From: Aliivibrio sp. S3MY1
Lineage (GTDB): Bacteria; Pseudomonadota; Gammaproteobacteria; Enterobacterales; Vibrionaceae
DNA: 64,000 nucleotides
Direction of reading: 5' to 3'
NCBI RefSeq assembly: GCF_028765575.1
Contig: NZ_JARACO010000011.1
Location: 1 to 64,000, forward strand
The notes beneath the pieces are model-generated. The model did no database searches. It saw nothing but the letters and a program-made list of their open reading frames with translations, and was not told where the DNA came from. Of the stretch, positions 56,783 to 64,000 are shown piece after piece (within the stretch, counting starts at the first letter, position 1; each line of letters opens with the position of its first letter). The position numbers and the translations under genes were made by a program.

Positions 56783-57394
56783 GTGGAAGCCTACGAAACT
56801 GAAGAACAACAAGTTGAAGCCATTAAAAATTGGTGGAAAGAAAATGGCAAGGCAGTCGTTGTTGGTGGCGTTGTTGGTATAGGTGCTATTTTAGGCTGGA
56901 AATATTACCAATCAGCACAAGTTGAAGCGAAAGATATCGCTTCAATATCTTATGAGAAAACCCTAACGGCTTTGCAAGCGTCTGGTGCAGAAGCGGCTGA
57001 ATCGACTCAGGCGTTTATTAGCGCAAATGCAAGCAGTGAGTACGCAGTTCTTGCTGCCCTTCAGTTAGCAAAAGTACAAGTAGAAGCAGGTCAATTGGAT
57101 GCCGCTCTTGAGCAACTAAACTGGATTGCAAGCAACAGCAAAGACGAGTCATTAATTGCGACAGCTCAAGTGCGTGCTGCTCGAATTCAAGCAGAACAAG
57201 CACAGTTTGATGCAGCATTAGCGACATTAGCGAGTGTTACGTCTGCGAGCTGGGCTGCTCGTGTTGCTGAGTTAAAAGGTGATATTGCTCTTCGTCAAGG
57301 TGATGTAGCAACGGCTCGTTCTGCTTATACAGAAGCACTCCAAGCTGGTATGAACCAAGCCGTTCAAATGAAACTGGATGACTTAGCAGAGTAA
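56783..57394 (+). CDS. yfgM: YfgM, SecYEG ancillary protein
   Basis: A 203-residue protein with a cytoplasmic N terminus (ETEEQQVEAIKNWWKENGK), one membrane helix (about 23-41) and periplasmic TPR-like helices rich in Ala and Gln. YfgM associates with SecYEG and PpiD and affects periplasmic chaperoning and Rcs signalling in E. coli. The start codon is GTG. It lies between hisS and bamB with short gaps. Confidence 0.93.
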   Translation: MEAYETEEQQVEAIKNWWKENGKAVVVGGVVGIGAILGWKYYQSAQVEAKDIASISYEKTLTALQASGAEAAESTQAFISANASSEYAVLAALQLAKVQVEAGQLDAALEQLNWIASNSKDESLIATAQVRAARIQAEQAQFDAALATLASVTSASWAARVAELKGDIALRQGDVATARSAYTEALQAGMNQAVQMKLDDLAE

Positions 57395-57404
57395 GGACAA
57401 CTGA

Positions 57405-58562
57405 ATGCGTAAGGTGTTAAAAAAAGCGGCATTATGTACCTTTGGTTTCTCCATGCTTTTTGGCTGTGCGAGCGAAGAAGATACAATCGTAATGGCACCG
57501 GTTCCTGTGGTTCAAAATCAATTTGAACCAACAACGGAATGGACAAGTTCAATTGGCGATGGTGTTGGGCATTATTTTTCTCGCCTAACACCAGTATATG
57601 CTTATCAAAAAGTTTATGTTGCAAGTCGAGATGGTCTTGTTAAAGCGCTTGATCCTGAAAATGGTAAAACCATTTGGGAAAAAGATTTAGAGCAAGATGA
57701 TACCGCTCGTTTATCTGGTGGTTTAACTCTGACTTATGGCAAAGTTTTCATCGGTTCAGAAAACGGTGAGATAATCACCCTTGATGCTGAAACCGGTGAA
57801 GAGTTATGGCGTAAAAATGTAGATGGTGAAGTACTTGCTAAGCCATTAGCTGATGAAGGTTATGTCATTATTCATACGAGTCGCGGTGCATTAATTGCTT
57901 TTGATGCTGAGACGGGTAATGAAAAATGGCAGATCAACAGTGAAGTGCCTAACTTAACCCTGCGTGGGGACAGTGCGCCAGTTAGTATTTCTGGTGGTGT
58001 GTTCTGGGGAATGTCTAATGGTCGTTTAGCCGCTGCATTGATCTCTAAAGGTCAACTGTTATGGCAGCAACCAGTAGGTACACCAAAAGGCGCAACTGAA
58101 ATAGATCGCCTCGTTGATGTTGATGCTTCTCCACTTATTTTAGGTGGGCGATTATATACCATTGGTTATAATGGTCAGCTAATAGCACTGGAGCTTCGTA
58201 CTGGGCAACCAGCATGGAAGCGCAACTACTCATCAGCGATAAATATGTCATCAGATGGTAAGCGTCTTTTCTTAGTAACAGAGAAAGATCACGTTGTGGC
58301 AGTAGATGCTCGAAGTGGTACTGAGCTTTGGAACAATGAAGAGCTTGAATACCGTCAGCTTACATCACCGATGATTATTGATAATTATATCGTTTTAGCT
58401 GATAGTGAAGGTTATCTACATTGGTTAGATAGAGATACTGGACTGTTCGTTTCTCAACAAGAGATCGACAGTGATGGTATCGCAGTATCGCCAATTATTG
58501 TTGAAGATAGCTTTTTAATTGTCACTCGCGAAGGCGATATCAAAAAAATGCGAATTAAATAA
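57405..58562 (+). CDS. bamB: Outer membrane assembly lipoprotein BamB
   Basis: A 385-residue lipoprotein (E. coli 392) of the BAM complex. Lipobox LFGC (Cys21), followed by an eight-bladed PQQ-type beta-propeller with repeated blades such as VKALDPENGKTIWEKDL and IALELRTGQPAWKRN. It assists BamA in folding outer-membrane beta-barrels. It ends with a terminator; der has a separate leader. Confidence 0.95.
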   Translation: MRKVLKKAALCTFGFSMLFGCASEEDTIVMAPVPVVQNQFEPTTEWTSSIGDGVGHYFSRLTPVYAYQKVYVASRDGLVKALDPENGKTIWEKDLEQDDTARLSGGLTLTYGKVFIGSENGEIITLDAETGEELWRKNVDGEVLAKPLADEGYVIIHTSRGALIAFDAETGNEKWQINSEVPNLTLRGDSAPVSISGGVFWGMSNGRLAAALISKGQLLWQQPVGTPKGATEIDRLVDVDASPLILGGRLYTIGYNGQLIALELRTGQPAWKRNYSSAINMSSDGKRLFLVTEKDHVVAVDARSGTELWNNEELEYRQLTSPMIIDNYIVLADSEGYLHWLDRDTGLFVSQQEIDSDGIAVSPIIVEDSFLIVTREGDIKKMRIK

Positions 58563-58587
58563 GTTTTATTTGCTATAATTGTGAATT

Positions 58588-58620
58588 GGCTCCAAGTCCT
58601 TTTGACTGTGGGGCCTTTTA
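58588..58620 (+). terminator. Terminator after bamB
   Basis: An imperfect stem GGCTCCAAGTC/GACTGTGGGGCC with loop CTTTT, ending in TTTTATTG. Confidence 0.75.
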
Positions 58621-58641
58621 TTGTTTTTAGATAGTGAAAGA

Positions 58642-58705
58642 TAATCCAATTTGGTGATGGTTTTTATCCGTTCATATTAAAAAAACTATCATCAAATTGG
58701 TATTA
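58642..58705 (+). repeat. Long imperfect inverted repeat upstream of der
   Basis: CCAATTTGGTGATGGTTTTT (58646-58665) pairs with 58681-58700 at 18 of 20 positions, with outer TAAT/ATTA, around a 15-base loop. It stands 37 bases before the der start and looks like a MITE- or REP-type hairpin. Confidence 0.75.
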
Positions 58706-58742
58706 GCTCGCGCTATGCCTATGATTAAATTAAGAGGTATAT

Positions 58743-60245
58743 ATGATTCCTGTTGTTGCTCTGGTAGGGCGTCCAAATGTTGGTAAATCGACGCTGTTTA
58801 ACCGTGTTACACGCACAAGGGATGCATTAGTTGCTGACTTTCCAGGCTTAACTCGTGACCGTAAATACGGCCGCGCTAAATTAGAAGAGCTTGAATTTAT
58901 TCTTATTGATACCGGCGGTATTGATGGAACAGAAGAAGGTGTAGAAACTAAAATGGCAGAACAGTCATTAGCTGCGATTGAAGAAGCTGATGTTGTGTTA
59001 TTTATGGTTGATGGTCGTGCTGGTTTAACATCATCTGATGAAGCGATTGCAAAACACTTACGTTCACGTGAAAAACCAACGTTCTTAGTAGTAAATAAGA
59101 TCGATGGTATTGATGCTGATGCGGCAAGTGCTGAATTCTGGCAGTTAGGGATGAACAAAGTTTATCAAATTGCTGCTTCACATGGTCGTGGTGTAACGTC
59201 TTTACTTGAGTTGGCTCTTGCTCCTTTTATGGAAGAGTTAATTGAAGAATCTTTGAAAGATGAAAACGGTGAGATCATGGATCTTACTGAATTTGAAGAT
59301 TTCGAAGAAGAAGAAAAAGATCTAACAGAAGAAGATGCAGAAAAAGATTTTGCGCGTCTTCAAGATCAACCAATCAAACTTGCGATTATCGGTCGTCCTA
59401 ACGTAGGTAAATCAACGTTAATTAACCGTATTTTAGGCGAAGAGCGTGTGGTTGTTTACGATATGCCAGGTACTACTCGTGACTCTATTTACATTCCAAT
59501 GGAACGTGAAGGTCAAGAATACGTGCTTATTGATACTGCTGGTGTTCGTCGCCGTGGTCGTATCAATGAAACGGTTGAGAAATTCTCTGTAATCAAAACA
59601 TTGAAAGCAGTTGAAGATGCTAACGTAGTATTGCTTGTTATCGATGCTCGTGAAAATATCTCAGATCAAGATCTAAGCTTATTAGGCTTTGCATTGAACG
59701 CGGGTCGTTCGTTAGTTATTGCTGTGAATAAGTGGGATGGTCTTGATAATGAAGTTAAAGAGAAAGTGAAATCAGAGCTAGACCGTCGTCTAGGCTTTGT
59801 TGACTTTGCTCGTCTTCACTTCATTTCAGCTCTACATGGTACAGGTGTTGGTCATTTATATGAATCAGTACAAGAAGCGTATGTATCAGCGACTAAGCGT
59901 GTAGGTACATCTGTTCTTACTCGTATCATGAAGATGGCTCAAGATGATCACCAACCACCAATGGTTCGTGGCCGTCGTGTGAAACTGAAATATGCTCACG
60001 CAGGTGGTTATAACCCACCACTTATCGTTATTCACGGTAACCAAGTAAAAGAATTGCCTTCTTCTTACAAACGTTTCTTAATGAACTACTTCCGTAAATC
60101 ATTAGAAATTATGGGCACACCTATTCGTATTCAATTCCAGAATAGTGAAAACCCATTTGAAGATCGCGGTGGCAAGTTGACTCTATCTCAAGAGCGTCAA
60201 CGTAAGCGTCTAGTTGGCGCTGTGAAAAATCGTAATAAAAAGTAA
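58743..60245 (+). CDS. der: Ribosome assembly GTPase Der (EngA)
   Basis: A 500-residue protein (E. coli 490) with two tandem GTPase domains and a C-terminal KH-like domain. P loops: [13 protein letters not shown] (about 8-20) and [13 protein letters not shown] (about 218-230); NKID and NKWD give guanine specificity in each. Der binds the 50S precursor. The linker between the G domains (about 175-205) is very acidic. AGAGG precedes the ATG. Confidence 0.97.
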   Translation: MIPVVALVGRPNVGKSTLFNRVTRTRDALVADFPGLTRDRKYGRAKLEELEFILIDTGGIDGTEEGVETKMAEQSLAAIEEADVVLFMVDGRAGLTSSDEAIAKHLRSREKPTFLVVNKIDGIDADAASAEFWQLGMNKVYQIAASHGRGVTSLLELALAPFMEELIEESLKDENGEIMDLTEFEDFEEEEKDLTEEDAEKDFARLQDQPIKLAIIGRPNVGKSTLINRILGEERVVVYDMPGTTRDSIYIPMEREGQEYVLIDTAGVRRRGRINETVEKFSVIKTLKAVEDANVVLLVIDARENISDQDLSLLGFALNAGRSLVIAVNKWDGLDNEVKEKVKSELDRRLGFVDFARLHFISALHGTGVGHLYESVQEAYVSATKRVGTSVLTRIMKMAQDDHQPPMVRGRRVKLKYAHAGGYNPPLIVIHGNQVKELPSSYKRFLMNYFRKSLEIMGTPIRIQFQNSENPFEDRGGKLTLSQERQRKRLVGAVKNRNKK

Positions 60246-60278
60246 TCTGTAATTACTTATTTATACATATTGAATAAT

Positions 60279-60308
60279 AAAACGCCCACCTTGTTGGGCG
60301 TTTTTTTT
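60279..60308 (+). terminator. Terminator after der
   Basis: AACGCCCA (60281-60288) pairs with TGGGCGTT (60295-60302), followed by a run of eight T residues. Confidence 0.92.
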
Positions 60309-60319
60309 AGGTAAAAATC

Positions 60320-61198
60320 ATGAAAGTACTATCAGCAACAGAGATTCTTTTTTGTCATAACACATGGCAACACACGTCAGTTGTTCAATTGATTAAAGCA
60401 ACAGACCAAGGTAAGTGGTTTGTAACCAAAGAAACACCTTTTCATCCAGTCAGTCATATTTGGCCAGATCACCCAGAAGATAAAGGAACAGTACAAATCG
60501 GCGACAATGAATATTCAATTCTTGCTTGTCAAACGGGTGCGATTGAATTGGCAACCGGCGAATTATATATAGATAAAGACATTCCAATTAAACGTGGTGA
60601 AGCGGGATGGGTGTTTGTGGTTTCGCATTTAATATCTGAAAATGTTGATTTATCAGTAGAAAATATCGTTACCTTACGGGTTGATAAAGAATATCAAGAT
60701 GCGTTAAGTCGTGGCCATAGCGCGGGGCATATTGCTTATTTAGCCTTAAATAAAGTACTTCATACAAGTTATTGGCGTAAAGATGCAGATAGAAAAGATG
60801 AGCTAGGCCACTACAACTTTAATAGTTACGCTCAAGAAACCAGTTTTGTGACCGAGGACCATTGTGAAGATGTTTATCGTTTAGGTAAAACACTGCGTAA
60901 GCGTGGGCTAAATAGTACAGAAATGATGTCAGCGCTTGATTCAATTGAAGAGCAAGTAAATCAACAGATTAGTGTATGGTTAGCTTTAGAAAATGAGGTT
61001 TCTATCGAGTGTGAGGGTAAAGCGTTAACTGATTCACGTTACTGGATTGCAGATTTTGGTATAGATGGAATAGCTAAACTACCTTGTGGTGGAACTCATG
61101 TCTCTTCATTTAAAGATTATCAAGAGATTAGCGTTCAACTTAAAGCACAAGGTGAACAAGAACTATTGATGTTAACTCGATCAAGTAAACGATCTTAA
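60320..61198 (+). CDS. AlaX-like aminoacyl-tRNA editing protein
   Basis: A 292-residue protein of the threonyl/alanyl-tRNA synthetase second additional domain (SAD) type. Zinc ligands are HSAGH in SRGHSAGHIAYLALNK (about residues 132-147) and CGGTH in LPCGGTHVSSF (about 253-263), as in AlaX hydrolases that remove Ser or Gly from mischarged tRNA-Ala. The N-terminal 100 residues form the beta-barrel found in AlaX-M types. The gene sits between der and yfgJ, which are closer neighbours in E. coli. Substrate is inferred. Confidence 0.85.
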   Translation: MKVLSATEILFCHNTWQHTSVVQLIKATDQGKWFVTKETPFHPVSHIWPDHPEDKGTVQIGDNEYSILACQTGAIELATGELYIDKDIPIKRGEAGWVFVVSHLISENVDLSVENIVTLRVDKEYQDALSRGHSAGHIAYLALNKVLHTSYWRKDADRKDELGHYNFNSYAQETSFVTEDHCEDVYRLGKTLRKRGLNSTEMMSALDSIEEQVNQQISVWLALENEVSIECEGKALTDSRYWIADFGIDGIAKLPCGGTHVSSFKDYQEISVQLKAQGEQELLMLTRSSKRS

Positions 61199-61504
61199 AA
61201 TTGAAATTACATAAGATGTAACTCTTATTCTGGATATTGTGTAATTTCCGTTTTTTGACTGAAATGGATGTGTAAAATACTGATTGATGTGCTGGATCTT
61301 CTATTTTAAATAGCATTAATTGAAGTTTAATATCGTTTAAAATTGAAAAACAGGATATGTAACTAATGCTTTCGGGGTGTGGTTATATAAATGTTCTTAA
61401 AGGGCATGATCGCTGATCAGATCCCTATAAGCATGAAGATCTGCACTTTTTGATGCGTACAGAGACACTGTCTTTATTTGGAATAGATTAAGAAGGAAAA
61501 GACG
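61199..61504 (+). other. 306-base intergenic region before yfgJ
   Basis: AT-rich, with no ORF or RNA gene I recognise. It ends in AAGAAGGAAAAG, the yfgJ ribosome site. No convincing promoter or terminator is seen; a short GC-richer patch lies at 61371-61381 and GATC-rich short palindromes at 61408-61424. Confidence 0.5.
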
Positions 61505-61738
61505 ATGCAAACAAACGAATGTCCTAAATGTCAGTCTGAATTACGCTGGCAACGAGAAGGATATCATTGTGATTTTTGTCAGGTCGATTTTAAAAAAGTG
61601 GCTTATTGCCCAGATTGCAGTAAAGAGATGGAAAAGCTTAATGCGTGTGGTGCACCAAGCTATTTTTGTCATGATTGTAATGAGTTGAAATCAAAATCTC
61701 GTGCCAAAACAGAATTTGTAGAGACGAGTCTTAGTTAA
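61505..61738 (+). CDS. yfgJ: Zinc-ribbon protein YfgJ
   Basis: A 77-residue protein with four CxxC pairs (CPKC, CDFC, CPDC, CHDC) forming two zinc ribbons, as in E. coli YfgJ (DUF1407). No function is known. It lies between der and xseA as in E. coli; its 3' end overlaps the convergent xseA by eight bases. Confidence 0.9.
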   Translation: MQTNECPKCQSELRWQREGYHCDFCQVDFKKVAYCPDCSKEMEKLNACGAPSYFCHDCNELKSKSRAKTEFVETSLS

Positions 61739-63065
61739 TTACGGTAGATGTAATTTCACCATCGACAAAGCGAGTGGTTATGTTCTCACCAGCTTCTACT
61801 TGTTTTGTTGATGTGACAACGGTCCCTTTCTTATTACGAGTAATGGAGTAACCACGCTGTAAGGTCGCTAATGGACTGACGGTATCTAGTTTCTCAGCGG
61901 CCAATGCTAATTGATGACGTTGCATCAGTAGGTTTCTATCCATTGAATCTAATAAGCGACGTTTTAACTCTTCAATACGTAACGTATCTTGAGAGACTTT
62001 TTTGGCAGGTGATAGGTTGCTTAAACGTAAAGTCAGATTTTCAATTTTATGTTGATGACGCTGCAGGCGTTGTTGCATATACGTCATTAAACGTTGATTT
62101 AGGTCATCTAGCTTCTGGCTTTGACTGTTTAACTGCATTTGTGGATGCTGTTTTTCAAGACGATGTTGAAGTGCTGATAATTGACGTTGTTGTCCTGATA
62201 AATAGCGATCCATTGCACTATTTAAACGACGTTTCTGATGCGTTACGATTTGCAGTTGAGAAGATAAATCTCGACTCACTAATTCGGCAGCAGCAGAAGG
62301 CGTTGGTGCTCTTACATCCGCAACAAAATCGGCAATGGTAACGTCGATCTCATGACCAACAGCACTGACGATAGGGATCTCACTTGCCGCAATCGTTCTT
62401 GCTACGATCTCTTCATTAAAACACCAAAGATCCTCTAGTGAGCCACCGCCACGTCCAACGATTAAAATATCACATTCATTACGGCTGTTTGCTCGACCAA
62501 TGGCTTGCGCTATTTGAATGGCGGCATTTGTGCCTTGTACTAAGGTTGGATAGATAATCACAGGGAGGTTAGGATCGCGTCGTTTTAATACATTTAAGAT
62601 ATCAAACAATGCAGCCCCTGTTTGCGAGGTAATGATACCGACACGTTTTGGTTGTTCTGGTAATGCTTTCTTTGCGGTTTGGGCGAATAGGCCCTCAGCA
62701 GCCAATGACATTTTTAATTGATCAAATTCTTGTTGAAGCCGGCCGTCACCTTCAGGTTGCATACTCTCAATAATGATTTGATAGTCACCACGAGGTTCAT
62801 AGAGAGAAAGGCGAGCTTTAACAAGAACTTGTTTACCGTTTTGTGGCTTAAAAGTAACGCGACGGTTATTGCCCTTAAACATGGCACATTTAACTTGGGC
62901 TTGACTGTCTTTTAGGGTGAGATACCAATGCCCAGAGACGGGAACGGTTAGATTTGATATTTCACCAATCAGCCAAACAATACCCATCTCATTTTCTAAT
63001 AATAAGCGGACTTCAGAGTTAAGACTAGAGACTGTAAAGATGCGAGGATTAGAATCGAGAGACAT
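61731..63065 (-). CDS. xseA: Exodeoxyribonuclease VII large subunit
   Basis: A 444-residue XseA (E. coli 456). An N-terminal OB fold ([33 protein letters not shown]) is followed by the catalytic domain with [25 protein letters not shown] and [12 protein letters not shown], then a coiled coil and C-terminal [12 protein letters not shown]. ExoVII degrades single-stranded DNA in both directions. It is divergent from guaB and converges on yfgJ. Confidence 0.95.
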   Translation of the reverse strand: MSLDSNPRIFTVSSLNSEVRLLLENEMGIVWLIGEISNLTVPVSGHWYLTLKDSQAQVKCAMFKGNNRRVTFKPQNGKQVLVKARLSLYEPRGDYQIIIESMQPEGDGRLQQEFDQLKMSLAAEGLFAQTAKKALPEQPKRVGIITSQTGAALFDILNVLKRRDPNLPVIIYPTLVQGTNAAIQIAQAIGRANSRNECDILIVGRGGGSLEDLWCFNEEIVARTIAASEIPIVSAVGHEIDVTIADFVADVRAPTPSAAAELVSRDLSSQLQIVTHQKRRLNSAMDRYLSGQQRQLSALQHRLEKQHPQMQLNSQSQKLDDLNQRLMTYMQQRLQRHQHKIENLTLRLSNLSPAKKVSQDTLRIEELKRRLLDSMDRNLLMQRHQLALAAEKLDTVSPLATLQRGYSITRNKKGTVVTSTKQVEAGENITTRFVDGEITSTVIN

Positions 63066-63152
63066 GTAAATGCCTTAGACATGAGTATAGGAATTAGCGG
63101 CAATATAATACATATCAAAGGGGGTAATGCAAATTAAAAATAAATAAATGTA

Positions 63153-63181
63153 TAGCCAAGCGATTGCGCAGTGCGTATAAT
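63153..63181 (+). promoter_or_regulatory. Candidate guaB promoter
   Basis: A perfect TATAAT at 63176-63181, with TAGCCA at 63153-63158 seventeen bases upstream as a weak -35. A GC-richer discriminator (CCGTCTGC) follows, as is common in stringently controlled promoters. It is about 90 bases before the guaB ATG. Confidence 0.6.
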
Positions 63182-63273
63182 CCGTCTGCAATATCAAATC
63201 CAAAACACTTTATTATGCGAAACGATAAAGTGGGATTTATTCCTTTAAACACTTATGTTGTGAGATATTGCAA

Positions 63274-64000
63274 ATGCTACGAATCGCAAAAGAAGCTTTA
63301 ACCTTCGATGACGTTTTACTCGTCCCAGCACACTCCACAGTTCTTCCTAACACCGCTGATCTTCGCACTCAGTTAACGAAGACTATCTCTCTAAATATCC
63401 CAATGATTTCAGCATCAATGGATACAGTGACAGAAGCGCGCCTTGCTATTGCATTAGCGCAAGAGGGTGGCATCGGTTTTATCCACAAGAACATGTCTAT
63501 TGAACAGCAAGCTGAACAAGTTCGCTTAGTAAAAATCTTTGAAGCAGGCGTTGTCTCTGCTCCAGTAACCGTTCGCCCTGACGCAACGATCCAAGATGTG
63601 AAAGAACTGACTGAAAAACACGGTTTTGCTGGCTTCCCTGTAGTAACTGAAACTAACGAACTTGTTGGTATCATTACTGGTCGTGATGTTCGTTTTGTAA
63701 CAGACTTATCTAAGAAAGTTGACGTTGTAATGACGCCAAAAGTACGCCTAGCTTCTGTTAAAGAAGGTGCAACTCGTGAAGAAGTTCAAGAGAAAATGCA
63801 TGAAGCGCGTGTAGAGAAAGTATTGGTAGTGAACGATGAGTTCCAACTAACCGGTATGATCACTGCAAAAGACTTCCATAAAGCAGAACGTAAACCAAAT
63901 GCATGTAAAGATGAACGTGGTCGTCTACGTGTAGGTGCTGCTGTAGGTGCTGGTGCTGGTAACGAAGAGCGTGTTGCTGCTCTTGTTGAAGCTGGCGTTG
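63274..64000 (+). CDS. guaB: IMP dehydrogenase, 5' part
   Basis: The first 242 residues of GuaB, which oxidises IMP to XMP in guanine nucleotide synthesis. [20 protein letters not shown] and [21 protein letters not shown] are canonical; the tandem CBS domains span about 90-210 ([17 protein letters not shown] and VKDF-type segments). The gene continues past the window end; the catalytic Cys is not in view. The ATG at 63274 is well conserved. Confidence 0.96.
   Translation, partial: MLRIAKEALTFDDVLLVPAHSTVLPNTADLRTQLTKTISLNIPMISASMDTVTEARLAIALAQEGGIGFIHKNMSIEQQAEQVRLVKIFEAGVVSAPVTVRPDATIQDVKELTEKHGFAGFPVVTETNELVGIITGRDVRFVTDLSKKVDVVMTPKVRLASVKEGATREEVQEKMHEARVEKVLVVNDEFQLTGMITAKDFHKAERKPNACKDERGRLRVGAAVGAGAGNEERVAALVEAGV

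Noticed and set aside
63015..63035. GACTAGAGACT in the xseA coding region, as an extra heptamer repeat
   Set aside because: Barely more than one unit, within a conserved coding segment; likely chance.
63211..63235. Possible PurR operator (TGCGAAACGATAA) before guaB
   Set aside because: Too many mismatches to the PurR consensus in either alignment.

Overview
The window reads as one continuous stretch of AT-rich, gene-dense gamma-proteobacterial core chromosome. Gene content and order (recC-recB-recD, argA, mltA-tcdA, csdE-csdA, gcvA-ygdD-rlmM, queF/syd, yqcC-truC, suhB/trmJ, iscRSUA-hscBA-fdx-iscX, pepB-ndk-rlmN-pilF-rodZ-ispG-hisS-yfgM-bamB-der-yfgJ, xseA/guaB) match the Vibrionaceae version of the E. 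coli 60-64 min region. Base composition and protein sequences suggest Aliivibrio/Vibrio fischeri or a close relative; that identification is inference from recall. I see no prophage, integron, IS element or CRISPR array.

Layout. 1-634: end of a tRNA-Asp/tRNA-Trp unit, followed by about four tandem 125-bp repeats, each carrying a copy of the tRNA-Trp 3' end and a terminator hairpin. 648-3978: type IV minor pilin cluster. 4014-10154: accessory metabolism and transport (chrA with a LysR regulator, a Pmp3-like protein, dapD, SOS gene yebG with a LexA box, and a YeiE-like regulator divergent from a TDT transporter). 10235-19591: recC, recB, recD. 19817-31284: SMR transporter, argA, mltA, tcdA, csdE/csdA, the sRNA gene gcvB divergent from gcvA, ygdD, rlmM, xni, ppnN. 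31380-35338: two signalling proteins, one with an SGEEF GGDEF domain and one TPR/transmembrane protein with a degenerate GGDEF domain. 35434-41499: queF, syd, small conserved genes, a CsrB-type RNA, yqcC, truC. 41598-49133: suhB, trmJ and the complete Isc iron-sulfur operon behind two tandem IscR-type sites. 49365-64000: pepB, ndk, rlmN, pilF, rodZ, ispG, hisS, yfgM, bamB, der, an AlaX-like editing protein, yfgJ, xseA and the 5' part of guaB.

How genes fit together. The minor pilins and PilF (52620-53381) serve one type IV pilus, probably the DNA-uptake/chitin-regulated pilus of vibrios. RecBCD is a full repair nuclease/helicase. Fe-S biogenesis appears twice: the Isc operon and the CsdA-CsdE-TcdA branch; several products here (RlmN, IspG, Fdx) use Fe-S clusters. 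Two regulatory RNAs missed by ORF analysis, GcvB and CsrB, lie in the expected syntenic places next to gcvA and between syd and yqcC.

The least explained structures are the tRNA-Trp-derived tandem array, the structured recC-recB spacer, heptamer repeats that have become part of the 3' ends of tcdA and xni, a dispersed palindromic element at 24285 and 51244, and the paired GGDEF-like proteins. I do not see strong evidence for an entirely new multi-gene system.
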